25,344 nt of DNA from T3Sed10-213 sp012519365 (GTDB lineage: Bacteria > Planctomycetota > Phycisphaerae > Sedimentisphaerales > Anaerohalosphaeraceae), in assembly GCA_033809355.1 (NCBI GenBank), contig JAPXLV010000042.1:1-25344 (forward strand). The letters are read 5' to 3'. The notes beneath the pieces were generated by a model. The model was not told where the DNA came from and ran no database searches. It worked only from the letters and a program-made list of their open reading frames with translations. Shown one piece after another: positions 1-7,986 of this stretch. Numbering within the stretch: position 1 is the first letter of the stretch; the number at the start of each line of letters is the position of its first letter. The position numbers and the translations under genes are program-made.

Positions 1-68
1 CCGTGAAATTCGAGTTTCAATGTGTTGTCAAAATTGACTCTCAGAGCCTCCTTTTTGGCTTCACCCAT
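1..68 (-). CDS. IS1380-like transposase, N-terminal end only
   Basis: Reading the minus strand from 68 to 1 gives MGEAKKEALRVN followed by FDNTLKLEFHG. This resembles the conserved beginning of IS1380-family DDE transposases (an F-D-x-x-L-K-L-E-F-H-G block a few residues after the start). A Shine-Dalgarno-like GGAG lies about 7 bases before the ATG. The gene continues past the left edge, so catalytic residues cannot be checked and an intact insertion sequence cannot be shown. The family call rests on a short recognisable block only. The outer end of the element should lie between 69 and about 190, but I could not fix the terminal repeat. Confidence 0.6.
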   Translation of the reverse strand, partial: MGEAKKEALRVNFDNTLKLEFH

Positions 69-326
69 CAGGTTCTCCAAATCTGAACACAAAAACTGTT
101 GTAGACAGCATCCATAAGCCCTATACTGTCAAAATCTTACCTTTTTGCACGGATTTACTTGGGAAATCCGGGCTAAGTTAGAAAGTTAATTGAAAAAAAC
201 TAAACCCTAAGCCCTAAGACCTAAACAAAGGGGGCGCGGGGGAAAATTGGAGTTGTTATAGATTCAAAAAAACTGTTACTACAATCAGAGATTTATCAAC
301 AGGCTGTTCGAAGGGCATTTCCACAC
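69..326. other. Non-coding stretch at the probable IS end
   Basis: No convincing gene is seen. It holds the leader of the minus-strand transposase and a perfect 7-bp hairpin (CGGATTT at 150-156 with AAATCCG at 164-170) that may lie near the insertion sequence end. The heptamer repeat at 200-227 and the open frame leading into the next gene follow. Confidence 0.4.
200..227. repeat. Four tandem 7-bp units (CTAARMC-like)
   Basis: Four head-to-tail heptamers, CTAAACC, CTAAGCC, CTAAGAC and CTAAACA, begin at 200, 207, 214 and 221. Every unit starts with CTAA. They sit between the probable IS end and a G-rich stretch (229-242). The function is unknown; they could be a protein-binding array or slippage product. 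Confidence 0.5.
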
Positions 327-563
327 TTGACGGCCATTGAAAAAAAGACATTCGAAAATCTATATTTACACTTAAACAAGCTGGCAAAACAAGACCCTGA
401 AATCTTTCAATTTGCAAGGGAATTGTTAGCGGATAAGCTGGATTATGTTGACCGACATCATAAGCAATCCGATGACGCGAAGCGGATGTTTGTTGCGGCC
501 CTTGTCAAGATGACCGGATACCGGCCCAAAGAATATAATTTCCGTCTTAAGGGGGGGGGTTAG
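327..563 (+). CDS. Small hypothetical protein (78 aa)
   Basis: I do not recognise this protein. It is highly charged and probably helical, with no signal peptide or membrane segment, and ends in a run of glycines encoded by a G tract. The only standard start in frame is TTG at 327. The frame is open upstream to a stop at 222, and the added residues (about 34) look as protein-like as the rest, so the real start may be non-standard or the 5' end may have been lost by rearrangement. No clear ribosome binding site precedes the TTG. It lies upstream of the XRE and integrase genes on the same strand, so it may belong to the mobile element. Confidence 0.4.
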   Translation: MTAIEKKTFENLYLHLNKLAKQDPEIFQFARELLADKLDYVDRHHKQSDDAKRMFVAALVKMTGYRPKEYNFRLKGGG

Positions 564-679
564 GTTGTTCAGTTATCATTTGCGATAACGTTCAAAAGGT
601 ACTACCAAAAGATATTTTAATGCGACACCGGAGGGGCCCGTTTTTCGGGTAGACTGTTAGTTTGTAAGGATGTGAAGCA

Positions 680-763
680 ATGAATATGAAAAGAAAAGAC
701 CGGCGGCGGCAGTGCTGCTGCGGGCTATACTGTCGGGAATACTGCCAAAAAACGGCACGATAA
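680..763 (+). CDS. Possible Cys-rich micro-ORF (27 aa)
   Basis: An ATG at 680 opens a 27-codon frame with a basic start (MNMKRKDRRRQ), a CCCGLYCREYC cysteine cluster and a TAA at 761-763. A weak AGGA lies upstream. The rest of 564-848 has no other gene I can support. Length and lack of homology make this a tentative call; the cysteines may simply reflect TGC-rich composition. Confidence 0.18.
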   Translation: MNMKRKDRRRQCCCGLYCREYCQKTAR

Positions 764-821
764 CGCCACAGAAACAAAAAAACACGCTGCAGGGGATAGT
801 TTGTACCCCCGTCAAAAAAAA

Positions 822-833
822 CGCTTATAAGCG
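822..833. promoter_or_regulatory. 12-bp perfect palindrome before the XRE gene
   Basis: CGCTTATAAGCG is a perfect inverted repeat whose end lies 15 bases before the ATG at 849. Its position directly before a helix-turn-helix gene suggests an autoregulatory operator. No binding data and no second copy were seen. Confidence 0.35.
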
Positions 834-848
834 ACAATAAGGCCTTTT

Positions 849-1052
849 ATGCGATTGAAAAAAATAAAGGTATTCTTATTGAGCTTGTACGCACTGGCCC
901 AGAAAGCCGGGCTATGCTATGCCCCTGTTTTCCATTTTGCATCGGGTCAAAGGTCTTTAACGCTGCCGACAGCGGGCAAGCTGGCCGATGCGCTGGGGCT
1001 GGAATTGGTACAGAAAACCAAACCGAAAAAGACGGTCAAAAAACGAAAGTGA
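849..1052 (+). CDS. Small XRE-type helix-turn-helix protein
   Basis: This 67-residue protein carries SLYALAQKAGLCYAPVFHF at residues 12-30, then SGQRSLTLPTAGKLADALGL at about 32-51. That is the usual layout of a short XRE/Cro-like HTH: helix 2, recognition helix, then a T-x-x-T-A-x-x-L-A-x-A-L-G-L-E helix. A lysine-rich tail follows. It would bind DNA as a dimer and probably controls itself and the integrase, whose ATG lies 16 bases after its stop. The region before residue 12 is short for the family, so an upstream start or a lost helix is possible. No good Shine-Dalgarno precedes 849. The HTH assignment is fairly secure; the role is inferred from context. Confidence 0.65.
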   Translation: MRLKKIKVFLLSLYALAQKAGLCYAPVFHFASGQRSLTLPTAGKLADALGLELVQKTKPKKTVKKRK

Positions 1053-1068
1053 AAGCGAGGGCTGGACT

Positions 1069-2541
1069 ATGGCAAGCATTTTTCGACAATCCTACACGAC
1101 GGTTGACCCGAACAATCCGAGCAAGCGGGTCAAGAAAAAAACGCAATACTGGTATATTGATTATAAAGACGCCGATGGGTTGCGAAAGCGGGTCAAGGGG
1201 TACAAGGACAAGACCGCCACGGCCCAGCTTGCGGCCCGGCTGGAACGCGAAACAGAACTGGCCGAAAGCGGCGTTATAGACCGATTCAAACAGCACCGCA
1301 AGACCCCGCTGGCCGAACACTTGACCGACTTCAAACAATCGCTTATCAGCGGCGGCGGCACGGCTGGCAATGCCGACTTGAAAGCGACCCGGATTCAGCG
1401 GGTCTTTGATGTCTGTAAGTTTTCTTTTATTCAAGACATATCCGCAAGCCGGGTACAATCGGCAATCGGGTCTTTTCGCAAGACAGTTGAAACCGGCAAG
1501 GCCGGGGCGCGGACGGTCAAAGATTTAGGCCCTATCAGCACACAGAGCAAGCACCACTACTTACAAGCCTGCAAACAATTCTGCCGCTGGCTTGTCAAAG
1601 ACCGGCGGGCCGCTGATAATCCGCTGGCGCACCTGTCCGCCGGCCGAGTTGTCAAGACGGCCCCCCGGCGGGCACTGACAGCGGACGAAATCAAGACGCT
1701 GCTGAACAGCACAGAGGGCGGCCCCGACCGGGCGGGAATGACCGGCCCCGAACGGTCGATGCTGTATCGGCTGGCGGTCGAAACGGGCTTGCGGGCAAGC
1801 GAACTTGCGGCCCTGAAAGTATCTGATATTGACCTTGCGGGCCGAACGGTTACGCTGGCCGAGCAGCACACAAAAAACAAGCAAGCGGCAAGCCTGCCCC
1901 TGCGGGCCGATACAGCGGAACGGCTGGGGGCTTTTCTGTCTGGCAAGACCCCTGCGGCGGCGGTTTTCAAAATGCCCCGGATTCAATCGGTTGCAAGAAT
2001 GATTCGACAAGACCTGACAGCGTCGGGAATTGACCCCGCTGATGACGGCACGGGCAAGCTGGATTTTCACGCCCTGCGCCATTCATTCGCAAGCCTGCTG
2101 GCCCAAAGCGGGGTTGACGTAAAAACGGCCCAGAGCCTTTTAAGACATTCAACACCTGTTTTGACGTTTGGGGTCTATACCCACACCTTGCGGGGGTCTG
2201 AACAAGCGGCAATCGATCGCTTGCCGGGCTTTGACAGCGGCCCAGAAACCGAACAGCAAAAGGCGACCGGAACGGACGGGAAACCGGCTGAAGCTGGCCC
2301 CGATTCGCTTACAAACCAGCTTACAAAAAACTTTGACTTTTCGGGGCATTTGGTGTCATTTTCTGGCACTCAAGAGGGGTCAAAAACGGACAGCGGCGAA
2401 ACAGAAAAAACCCCGATTTCGAGCGAAAAAACGGGGTTTTTGGCCGAAAAAGCCGAACGGAGGAGGAGGGATTCGAACCCCCGGTGGGTTGCCCCACAAC
2501 GGTTTTCAAGACCGTCACAAAGAAAATGTAAAGCATTTTGA
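1069..2541 (+). CDS. Tyrosine recombinase / phage-type integrase
   Basis: This site-specific recombinase would insert and excise a mobile element. The 490-residue protein starts at ATG 1069, 8 bases after GAGG; a longer reading from 988 would overlap the XRE gene. An arm-binding-like N-terminus and SAM-like core-binding domain (about residues 80-180) precede the catalytic domain. Catalytic residues are visible: R242 in TGLRASEL, a Lys near 269, H334 and R337 in HALRHS, H360 in LLRHS, and the nucleophile Y370 in GVYTHT. The catalytic domain ends near residue 385. The remaining roughly 100 residues are low complexity, and the last 27 or so (RRRRDSNPRW and onward) are antisense translation of a tRNA-Ser fragment. 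The true C-terminus is therefore set by whatever DNA lies past the attachment site. Confidence 0.93.
   Translation: MASIFRQSYTTVDPNNPSKRVKKKTQYWYIDYKDADGLRKRVKGYKDKTATAQLAARLERETELAESGVIDRFKQHRKTPLAEHLTDFKQSLISGGGTAGNADLKATRIQRVFDVCKFSFIQDISASRVQSAIGSFRKTVETGKAGARTVKDLGPISTQSKHHYLQACKQFCRWLVKDRRAADNPLAHLSAGRVVKTAPRRALTADEIKTLLNSTEGGPDRAGMTGPERSMLYRLAVETGLRASELAALKVSDIDLAGRTVTLAEQHTKNKQAASLPLRADTAERLGAFLSGKTPAAAVFKMPRIQSVARMIRQDLTASGIDPADDGTGKLDFHALRHSFASLLAQSGVDVKTAQSLLRHSTPVLTFGVYTHTLRGSEQAAIDRLPGFDSGPETEQQKATGTDGKPAEAGPDSLTNQLTKNFDFSGHLVSFSGTQEGSKTDSGETEKTPISSEKTGFLAEKAERRRRDSNPRWVAPQRFSRPSQRKCKAF
2406..2441 (-). terminator. Hairpin terminator behind the tRNA-Ser fragment
   Basis: A 10-bp perfect stem (AAAAACCCCG at 2406-2415 with CGGGGTTTTT at 2432-2441) ends in a T run when read on the minus strand, just past the tRNA 3' end at 2458. 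It also has T residues on the plus strand, so it could work both ways. It lies inside the low-complexity tail of the integrase frame. Confidence 0.6.
2458..2516 (-). tRNA. tRNA-Ser(UGA) 3' half, attachment-site core
   Basis: On the minus strand the sequence folds as the 3' part of a tRNA-Ser. There is an anticodon stem ACGGT/ACCGT around the loop CTTGAAA (anticodon TGA), a long variable arm GTGGG-GCAA-CCCAC, a T arm with loop TTCGAAT, and the acceptor 3' strand CTCCTCC with discriminator G; CCA is not encoded. The D arm and 5' acceptor strand are absent: sequence beyond 2516 does not match a tRNA. It is therefore not a functional gene. A tRNA 3' half directly behind an integrase gene is the classic att site of tRNA-targeting elements. 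Confidence 0.85.
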
Positions 2542-2701
2542 AAAAAGCACTTGCGATACGCACAAAAACTCATACACCGAAAAATACACCGAATCGAGCC
2601 AAATCCCCTCAGGCCTACATCGTCTGGCAGCAGTTTGGGACGATCTGCCCGATAACATCCGACGGGCGATTATGGCCTTGATTGGGAGCACGGAAGATTG
2701 A
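2519..2701 (+). pseudogene. Start-less reading frame after the att site
   Basis: This frame is open to a TGA at 2699-2701 and ends in LAAVWDDLPDNIRRAIMAL, an amphipathic helix pattern (W-x-x-L-P-x-x-I-R-x-A-I). From memory, similar short tails occur in planctomycete reading frames next to integrases and tRNA fragments. No ATG, GTG or TTG lies in this frame within the segment; it joins upstream to antisense tRNA translation. It may be the displaced end of a gene cut by integration, or a conserved small-protein tail that lost its start. Confidence 0.3.
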
Positions 2702-2928
2702 CGCTCCCTTGGTTTTGCATAGAACGCATAAATTCGGTCTGCAAATGCTTTCGACCACCACATCATGCCCGGATATAATCCCTGCCCGTGATCGTCTTTT
2801 CTGCGCCGGAAAAATGCCCTTCTCACCGGTTTTAACAACAAGGCCGCGTGTAGCCCGTGATTTTCAACCCGCGTCTGCTTGAGTACGAGACCGAACCTAT
2901 AAACCATAAAACCGACCGGATTTGTAGC
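2702..2928. other. Gap with no gene seen
   Basis: Between the start-less frame and the promoter at 2929 I see no convincing gene, repeat or RNA. Short frames on both strands lack ribosome binding sites and recognisable sequence. Confidence 0.4.
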
Positions 2929-2957
2929 TTGACACGTTTTGTAGTTTTAGATAGAAT
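2929..2957 (+). promoter_or_regulatory. Sigma-70-type promoter, near consensus
   Basis: TTGACA (2929-2934) is followed by a 17-bp spacer and TAGAAT (2952-2957). Transcription should start near 2964, leaving a leader of about 65 bases before the ATG at 3029. It would drive the two-gene unit 3029-6858. Confidence 0.7.
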
Positions 2958-3028
2958 ATCGGTTGAAAGTACACTGCGATTTTGGCTTCACTAATTTGCT
3001 TTACTGAACATGGATTATTGGGTCTTGA

Positions 3029-3898
3029 ATGGCTGGAGAAAACTCATACCGTTCAGAGACCGGAAGAGGCAGGGTTGTTTTGAGGGTTTGTTTTCTTCTC
3101 CTCTTTTGGTCGGTTACGTTGCCGCTGTTATATCATCTAACAGACTCGGCCAATGTTGCTGTTGAATGCTGCTATGTTGAAGACGTCCATTTCCCAACCA
3201 TTTCAAATACAGAATTCGGTGCGTTTGCCATAGCGTATTACAATCCTGAGCATGGATATCGTCCGGAATACGGAGTTCGTTTTGAAAAGTTGAATGTGTC
3301 TAAACGCTCTGTAAGCTTTCTTCGAACAGCAATGCACCAAAATCTTCAATTGGAACAATTAAGCCTGATTCTCTTCTCCTATACTCAGGATCACATGAAA
3401 AATTCAAACGACACAGAGGAAGGCAGCAAACCATACAATGATAATCTTGGCTTCACCAGCCCCCTGAATACAATATCAACATTGCTGTTATCAAAACACC
3501 GGTTGTCCCCAAATTCAAACACCCAGATTCACTTTCCGGATATCTCAAAGACCACACAGATCAGCATCAGTGATTTTTCGGTTAATTGGAAAATCGACAG
3601 TCAATCCGGTTTGACGATTCAGAGTAGAAGGGCGATCTTGGCTGTCCAGCAACCTCATGAAGTTCAGCTTTTGGGCCATGTTATTTTAGAAACGCCGAAT
3701 GGAAAGCTCCAAGCCAATCGTGTCGTCTGGGATACAGAGAAAGAAATCTTTCACATCCCCGGCCGGTATCATTATTCAGCACCGCAAGTGACTTTCAGCG
3801 GACAAAACGATTCTATGGATTACCGACTGAATATTCTTGCTAACTCGAATTTTACAGACACACCTATAGGAGGCTCATTATGGTCAGCAAACGAATGA
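3029..3898 (+). CDS. Membrane-anchored hypothetical protein, LptC-like pattern
   Basis: The 289-residue protein has a basic N-terminus and one hydrophobic segment at residues 17-35 (VLRVCFLLLFWSVTLPLL), so most of it should lie outside the cytoplasmic membrane. The C-terminal third (GHVILETPNGKLQANRVVWD, then a V-x-G-R-Y-H-like turn and an N-D-S-M-D-Y-R-L-N-I-L end) resembles the repeating strands of LptC/OstA-type beta-jellyroll proteins that handle lipopolysaccharide. That resemblance is by eye only. The start is the first ATG after an in-frame stop at 3026; the ribosome binding site is weak. Its end overlaps the next gene by 19 bases, so the two are probably made together. It could equally be a lineage-specific envelope protein. 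Confidence 0.6.
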   Translation: MAGENSYRSETGRGRVVLRVCFLLLFWSVTLPLLYHLTDSANVAVECCYVEDVHFPTISNTEFGAFAIAYYNPEHGYRPEYGVRFEKLNVSKRSVSFLRTAMHQNLQLEQLSLILFSYTQDHMKNSNDTEEGSKPYNDNLGFTSPLNTISTLLLSKHRLSPNSNTQIHFPDISKTTQISISDFSVNWKIDSQSGLTIQSRRAILAVQQPHEVQLLGHVILETPNGKLQANRVVWDTEKEIFHIPGRYHYSAPQVTFSGQNDSMDYRLNILANSNFTDTPIGGSLWSANE

Positions 3899-6858
3899 TA
3901 ATAGCATTGCTACTGGGTGTATTGACGGCAGCGGCAGCGGCACAAAATACCGCACAGTCTTATCTGGTGCCAGGTAGAGCGGCTCTATTTGACGGAACCT
4001 TGACCGGTATCCGCGATGCAGCGGAAATTTTTGAGACGGGGTACTACGACACCGACTGCGTGGATTGCCTGGACAGTCGGGAACTGGCCTTTTTCTATGC
4101 TGTCTCCCGGATGGCGATGTGGATTGCCAGGGACGATGAGAAGTCGGTCCAAAGCGGTGTTGAATTGGCCCGTGAGCTGGGTGTCGAGATTCAAGGGGAT
4201 GTAATCCGTTCAATTGAGCTTACCGAACCGGATATTCCCGAAGACAGATACGGCAGGCCCATCCTTCCCAATGACATTGAAGGGCTGCTGGCGGATTTGG
4301 AGACATACAGGGACACTGTTGCGCTCTCAGAACTGGGATATGTCATCGACGTGCTGGACGGCATCACCGAAACACCTGAGGATAGATTCAAAATATTTCT
4401 GACACCGTCTGAAACACAGGTTTTTCTTGACCCCGAAATGCCTCCCTACAGCCATGACATCGAGGTTGATTTTGGCGATGTGCTGATGCTCAAAGGGATG
4501 CTTTCAATGGCCAAGGGCATGCTGGCCACGAATACGGCCTATGACCTGCATGTGTCCGAGGAAGCACTGTTGTTCGAGAAAATCTATGAAAATATGTTCA
4601 GCGTCCAACATGACCTGCTGCTGCCCCATCCGGAGTTCCTGAAGCTGCTGCCGACCGAGAACGATCCGGCCGACGGGAAAGCAATTCTGGCTCAAGTACG
4701 ACAGGATATCATCAATGGTCTTACGTATTATCGTGATACACTGGATTATCTGCTGGACGCCAGCCGTTCGGCGGAGCCGGGCGAGTTGGAACATCAGTTG
4801 TTTTACATTGCCCCGGAAGACTGGTACACCGCTGAGCGCATTGGCGAACAGCTTGACCGGCTGCTGGTCTCGCTGCTGGAAGATACGACCTTCGCCGTTG
4901 AAGGGCAGACTTACAAACGATTTGAGTTGTCAAACAGCAATGACTGGCTGGAACTTGAATTAACTGAAGATACTTTTGGCACATTAGAGGATGGTTATCT
5001 TCAGGTTTCCGGGGATGATTATTCTATGGACTTTTGGGACGTTAAGTTCGAGGTAGTTGATCACCAGCTTTATGGGTATGCTGACTATGGATGGTATCAC
5101 GGTAACGGTGGTTCCTGGCTTTGGGTGAGTGGTTATTTCGAAGGGACTCTGGACGAAAGCCGCACGGCAATTTCGGATGCTTTCTTTGATTACTGGGGAG
5201 ATACCAGCGGTTCAATAGCAAGCCTGTCTGGCCAAGTCGAGTGGCAGGATATTGAAGACCCTTTTTTGGTTGACTTGAACCCAATATTCGGTGGGACATC
5301 GCGTTTTCCCGACCCCATCAGTCCGCGGGATCTGCTTTGTGAATTCGGCCAGTGGAACAAACCCGTTCCCGGCACTATTGGACAGGGCTTAGGCGGCGAC
5401 CCAACACTGGGCGGTATTCTGCCGGAAGCGACCGATCATACCTGGCAAGGATGGATTGATCCGCAACCAACAGCTAAACTACCTTGGCCGTTAGTGGATA
5501 ACTGGCAGATGATCGGAGGATGGCCAACGTTCTGGCTGAATGAGCAACGTATTTTTAGGGACAGCTTGGATGATGTCGCTGATGGATTAAGTGAAATACC
5601 AGGGCTGGATATTTATGAACTTTATATGGGCCTTGGCTGGAGCAATCTTTATGGCTCAATTGTGCTTAAAGATGCCCCAGCACATGACGGCATTTCCGTC
5701 TATACCCTCTCGCTAAACCCCAGCCCCGTTTCACCCATGGCCTTGGGGACATTCAAGCTCAAAATTACGATCCAAAATGAATTCGTTTCTGCAGAAAGTT
5801 ACTTTCGTGAAGATAGCTATGGGTATCCATGGTGGACCTATATTGATATGCACGAGGCGCGTCTTGATGCAAATTGGATCACATTCAAAATACCATTTGA
5901 TAATCTACCATGCAGTATTTTTGGCCGCTATGTATCGATTAACTCACAGTGGGGATATGATGAATGGTGGCTGCAAGAGGCCGATCAGAACCACACCCAT
6001 ATCCAACTCGGTCAAACCGGCACCCTATCCGGCGAGGTTATGTTTTCAGGTTATCGCGGCGGCCCGATTTTTGTGCGTGCGTTTACCGATTGGACCCAGC
6101 CGGATGAAAGTCTTATCGCGTATACGGTACTGAGTGAGCCGGGAACATTTGTTCTCGAAGACGTCGCGACGGGATTACAGTGCTATATTGAGGCATTTAG
6201 TCCTCTGTTCGGCGATTATCACCTGCTTGACATGGGTGCCTTAAAATCCACGACAAACCAATTGGTATGGACCAAAGCCCAGACGGTCAGCGGAATTGTG
6301 CTGGATTTGGATGTACCGACGGTTCTGCAAAATGGAATCTGGCAGCCCGGCCAGATCGATTTCCCGCTGCAACGAGAACAATACTTCGCATTTGATGCGA
6401 TGGCCGGGGCGGATTATACGTTTGAACTGGAACATTTTGGAATGAGTAACGCCTATATGACGATTCTGGATCGCAACGGAAACGATGAACTCATGCGTGG
6501 ATTCTCATGGCAGACAGAGCCGATCCACTGGACGTGTCCGGTCAATGGGCGGTATTATGTGAGAATTTCCGAGCCGGACCGGAGTGGTCAGAGCGGTGAG
6601 TTCTATGTTCGCATGACCACGGACCTAATTTGCCCACCTGCGGATATTTCAGGCAGTCAGTGGGCAGGTGTCCGGGATTGTCGTGTGGACTTACATGACT
6701 TTGCACTGCTGGCAAGCTATTGGATGCAAGCTTGCTTTGAACCCTACTGGTGCCAGGACAGCGATTATACCCAAAGCGGAACTGTGAATATGACCGACCT
6801 GTCTAAACTGCTTGACGACTGGCTTGTCGACGGGCTATTAATGCACGAATCGCCATAA
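3880..6858 (+). CDS. Large secreted protein with PPC and dockerin-like domains
   Basis: The 992-residue protein starts at ATG 3880, 6 bases after a perfect AGGAGG (3868-3873). Residues 1-21 are a Sec signal peptide (MIIALLLGVLTAAAAA). The acidic N-terminal half (to about 330) is probably helical and unrecognised. A Trp/Tyr/Gly-rich beta region follows (about 330-710). Next come a carboxypeptidase-regulatory-like beta unit (about 710-790, LSGEVMFSGYRGGPIFVRAF) and a pre-peptidase C-terminal (PPC)-like domain (about 820-915, FAFDAMAGADYTFELEHF). The tail (about 920-988) is dockerin-like: D-x-x-G-x-x-D-C-R-V-D-L-H-D-F-A-L-L-A-S-Y-W and a second D-L-x-x-L-L-D-D-W-L helix. Such tails are widespread on secreted proteins of Phycisphaerae. 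No catalytic motif was recognised, so binding or surface attachment is as likely as an enzyme. Confidence 0.85.
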   Translation: MVSKRMIIALLLGVLTAAAAAQNTAQSYLVPGRAALFDGTLTGIRDAAEIFETGYYDTDCVDCLDSRELAFFYAVSRMAMWIARDDEKSVQSGVELARELGVEIQGDVIRSIELTEPDIPEDRYGRPILPNDIEGLLADLETYRDTVALSELGYVIDVLDGITETPEDRFKIFLTPSETQVFLDPEMPPYSHDIEVDFGDVLMLKGMLSMAKGMLATNTAYDLHVSEEALLFEKIYENMFSVQHDLLLPHPEFLKLLPTENDPADGKAILAQVRQDIINGLTYYRDTLDYLLDASRSAEPGELEHQLFYIAPEDWYTAERIGEQLDRLLVSLLEDTTFAVEGQTYKRFELSNSNDWLELELTEDTFGTLEDGYLQVSGDDYSMDFWDVKFEVVDHQLYGYADYGWYHGNGGSWLWVSGYFEGTLDESRTAISDAFFDYWGDTSGSIASLSGQVEWQDIEDPFLVDLNPIFGGTSRFPDPISPRDLLCEFGQWNKPVPGTIGQGLGGDPTLGGILPEATDHTWQGWIDPQPTAKLPWPLVDNWQMIGGWPTFWLNEQRIFRDSLDDVADGLSEIPGLDIYELYMGLGWSNLYGSIVLKDAPAHDGISVYTLSLNPSPVSPMALGTFKLKITIQNEFVSAESYFREDSYGYPWWTYIDMHEARLDANWITFKIPFDNLPCSIFGRYVSINSQWGYDEWWLQEADQNHTHIQLGQTGTLSGEVMFSGYRGGPIFVRAFTDWTQPDESLIAYTVLSEPGTFVLEDVATGLQCYIEAFSPLFGDYHLLDMGALKSTTNQLVWTKAQTVSGIVLDLDVPTVLQNGIWQPGQIDFPLQREQYFAFDAMAGADYTFELEHFGMSNAYMTILDRNGNDELMRGFSWQTEPIHWTCPVNGRYYVRISEPDRSGQSGEFYVRMTTDLICPPADISGSQWAGVRDCRVDLHDFALLASYWMQACFEPYWCQDSDYTQSGTVNMTDLSKLLDDWLVDGLLMHESP

Positions 6859-6908
6859 GCAAAAGGGTATGTACGAAATCCAAGTTCAACAATACAGGAA
6901 CAACTTGA

Positions 6909-7919
6909 ATGTCGCGTGGTGAACCGTTGATTCGGCAGTGGAAGCTGCTTAAGGCGATGCAGGCTGTCCATTACGGGCTCTGTGCCGATGACCTGGCGCA
7001 GCGGCTGGAGTGCAGCAAGCGGCAGGTCTTGCGCGACCTGAAGGTCTTGCAGGAGCTGGGGTTTCCGATCTCATTCGAGCAGCGGGACTTCGGCAAACGG
7101 TACTGGAAGCTGTCGGCGCATTTCATCGAAAGCGACAAGCTGGTCTTTTCGCTGACCGAGCTGATCAGCGTCTATCTGAGCCAAAAACTGCTCTCTCCGC
7201 TGGTCGGCACCCAATTCGGCGAGGGGCTGGCGTCCCTGCTGGACAAAATCAAGGCGATGCTCTCGCCGCGGGCCTTGGCGTATTTTTCCACTCTCGATGA
7301 GGCGCTGCTGGTCAAGCCGTCGGCCTGGAGCGATTATGCCGCCCACAACAAGACCATCCGCCTGCTGACCCGTGCGGTGCAGGAGTGCGTTGTCGTCGCT
7401 CTGCGCTACCGCTCGCTCAGTTGCAGCGAACCCTACGACACGCTCTATCGCCCCTACGGCCTGGTGTTTTTTGACGGCGATCTGTACTGCATCGGCTGGA
7501 TGGACCGCTACGGCGAAATCCGCACGCTCAAGCTCAATCGCATCCTCAGCATTGAACTGACCGATGAGCACTTCCGCAGGCCGCAGGACTTTTCGCTGAT
7601 GACCCACATGCAGGACAGCTTCGGGATTATCTCGGACTGCGGCAATCTGCAGACGATTCGGGTGCGCCTGTCCGGCTGGGCGGCGGCCACGGTGCGCGAG
7701 ACCACGCGACATCCCAGCCAGCAGATTATCAAAGACGACGGCGACGCTGTCACCGTGCAATTTGAACTGGCCAATACTACCGAGTTGAAACGGTGGGTCT
7801 TGAGCTTTGGCCGCCGGGCGCAGGTCCTCTCACCCAAGACGCTGGTCGAGGAAATCCAGAGCGAGGTCAAACAGATGGCGACATTTTACGCGCCAACAAA
7901 AAAATCCCCGATCAGATAA
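6909..7919 (+). CDS. HTH-WYL transcriptional regulator
   Basis: The 336-residue protein opens with a DeoR-like winged helix-turn-helix (residues 8-62, including LAQRLECSKRQVLRDLKVLQ and the wing GKRYWKLS). A WYL domain follows (about 145-225): ALRYRSLS, then LYRPYGLVFFDGDLYCIGW, then RTLKLNRILSIEL. A C-terminal WCX-like extension completes it (to about 325). WYL regulators sense a ligand, often nucleic acid or nucleotide, and frequently control defence loci such as BREX (BrxR) and CBASS (CapW). An AGGA lies about 9 bases before the ATG. The gene sits upstream of the DUF6569 gene and the helicase operon on the same strand, and the repeats at 7987-8056 are candidate targets. Which genes it controls is inferred only. 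Confidence 0.9.
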   Translation: MSRGEPLIRQWKLLKAMQAVHYGLCADDLAQRLECSKRQVLRDLKVLQELGFPISFEQRDFGKRYWKLSAHFIESDKLVFSLTELISVYLSQKLLSPLVGTQFGEGLASLLDKIKAMLSPRALAYFSTLDEALLVKPSAWSDYAAHNKTIRLLTRAVQECVVVALRYRSLSCSEPYDTLYRPYGLVFFDGDLYCIGWMDRYGEIRTLKLNRILSIELTDEHFRRPQDFSLMTHMQDSFGIISDCGNLQTIRVRLSGWAAATVRETTRHPSQQIIKDDGDAVTVQFELANTTELKRWVLSFGRRAQVLSPKTLVEEIQSEVKQMATFYAPTKKSPIR

Positions 7920-7986
7920 ATATTTTCATTATTTTTTTTCAACCAGATATTGGCTTTTTTCGGCCGCCAATACACGACTTGTTGTA

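Noticed and set aside
200..227. Telomere-type repeats
   Set aside because: The heptamers resemble plant CCCTAAA repeats, but there are only four degenerate units inside bacterial DNA, so chance or slippage is likelier.
2458..2516. A functional tRNA-Ser gene
   Set aside because: The D arm and the 5' acceptor strand are missing from the neighbouring sequence.
2168..2701. A 177-codon protein in the second plus-strand frame through the tRNA fragment
   Set aside because: Its first two thirds overlap the integrase out of frame, and its GGGGIRTPGGLPHNG stretch is antisense tRNA-Ser translation. Only the end past 2519 is worth noting and is listed separately.
7071..7760. 229-codon minus-strand open frame opposite the WYL gene
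   Set aside because: It is antisense to a well-supported HTH-WYL protein, has no plausible family and reflects GC-rich codon use.
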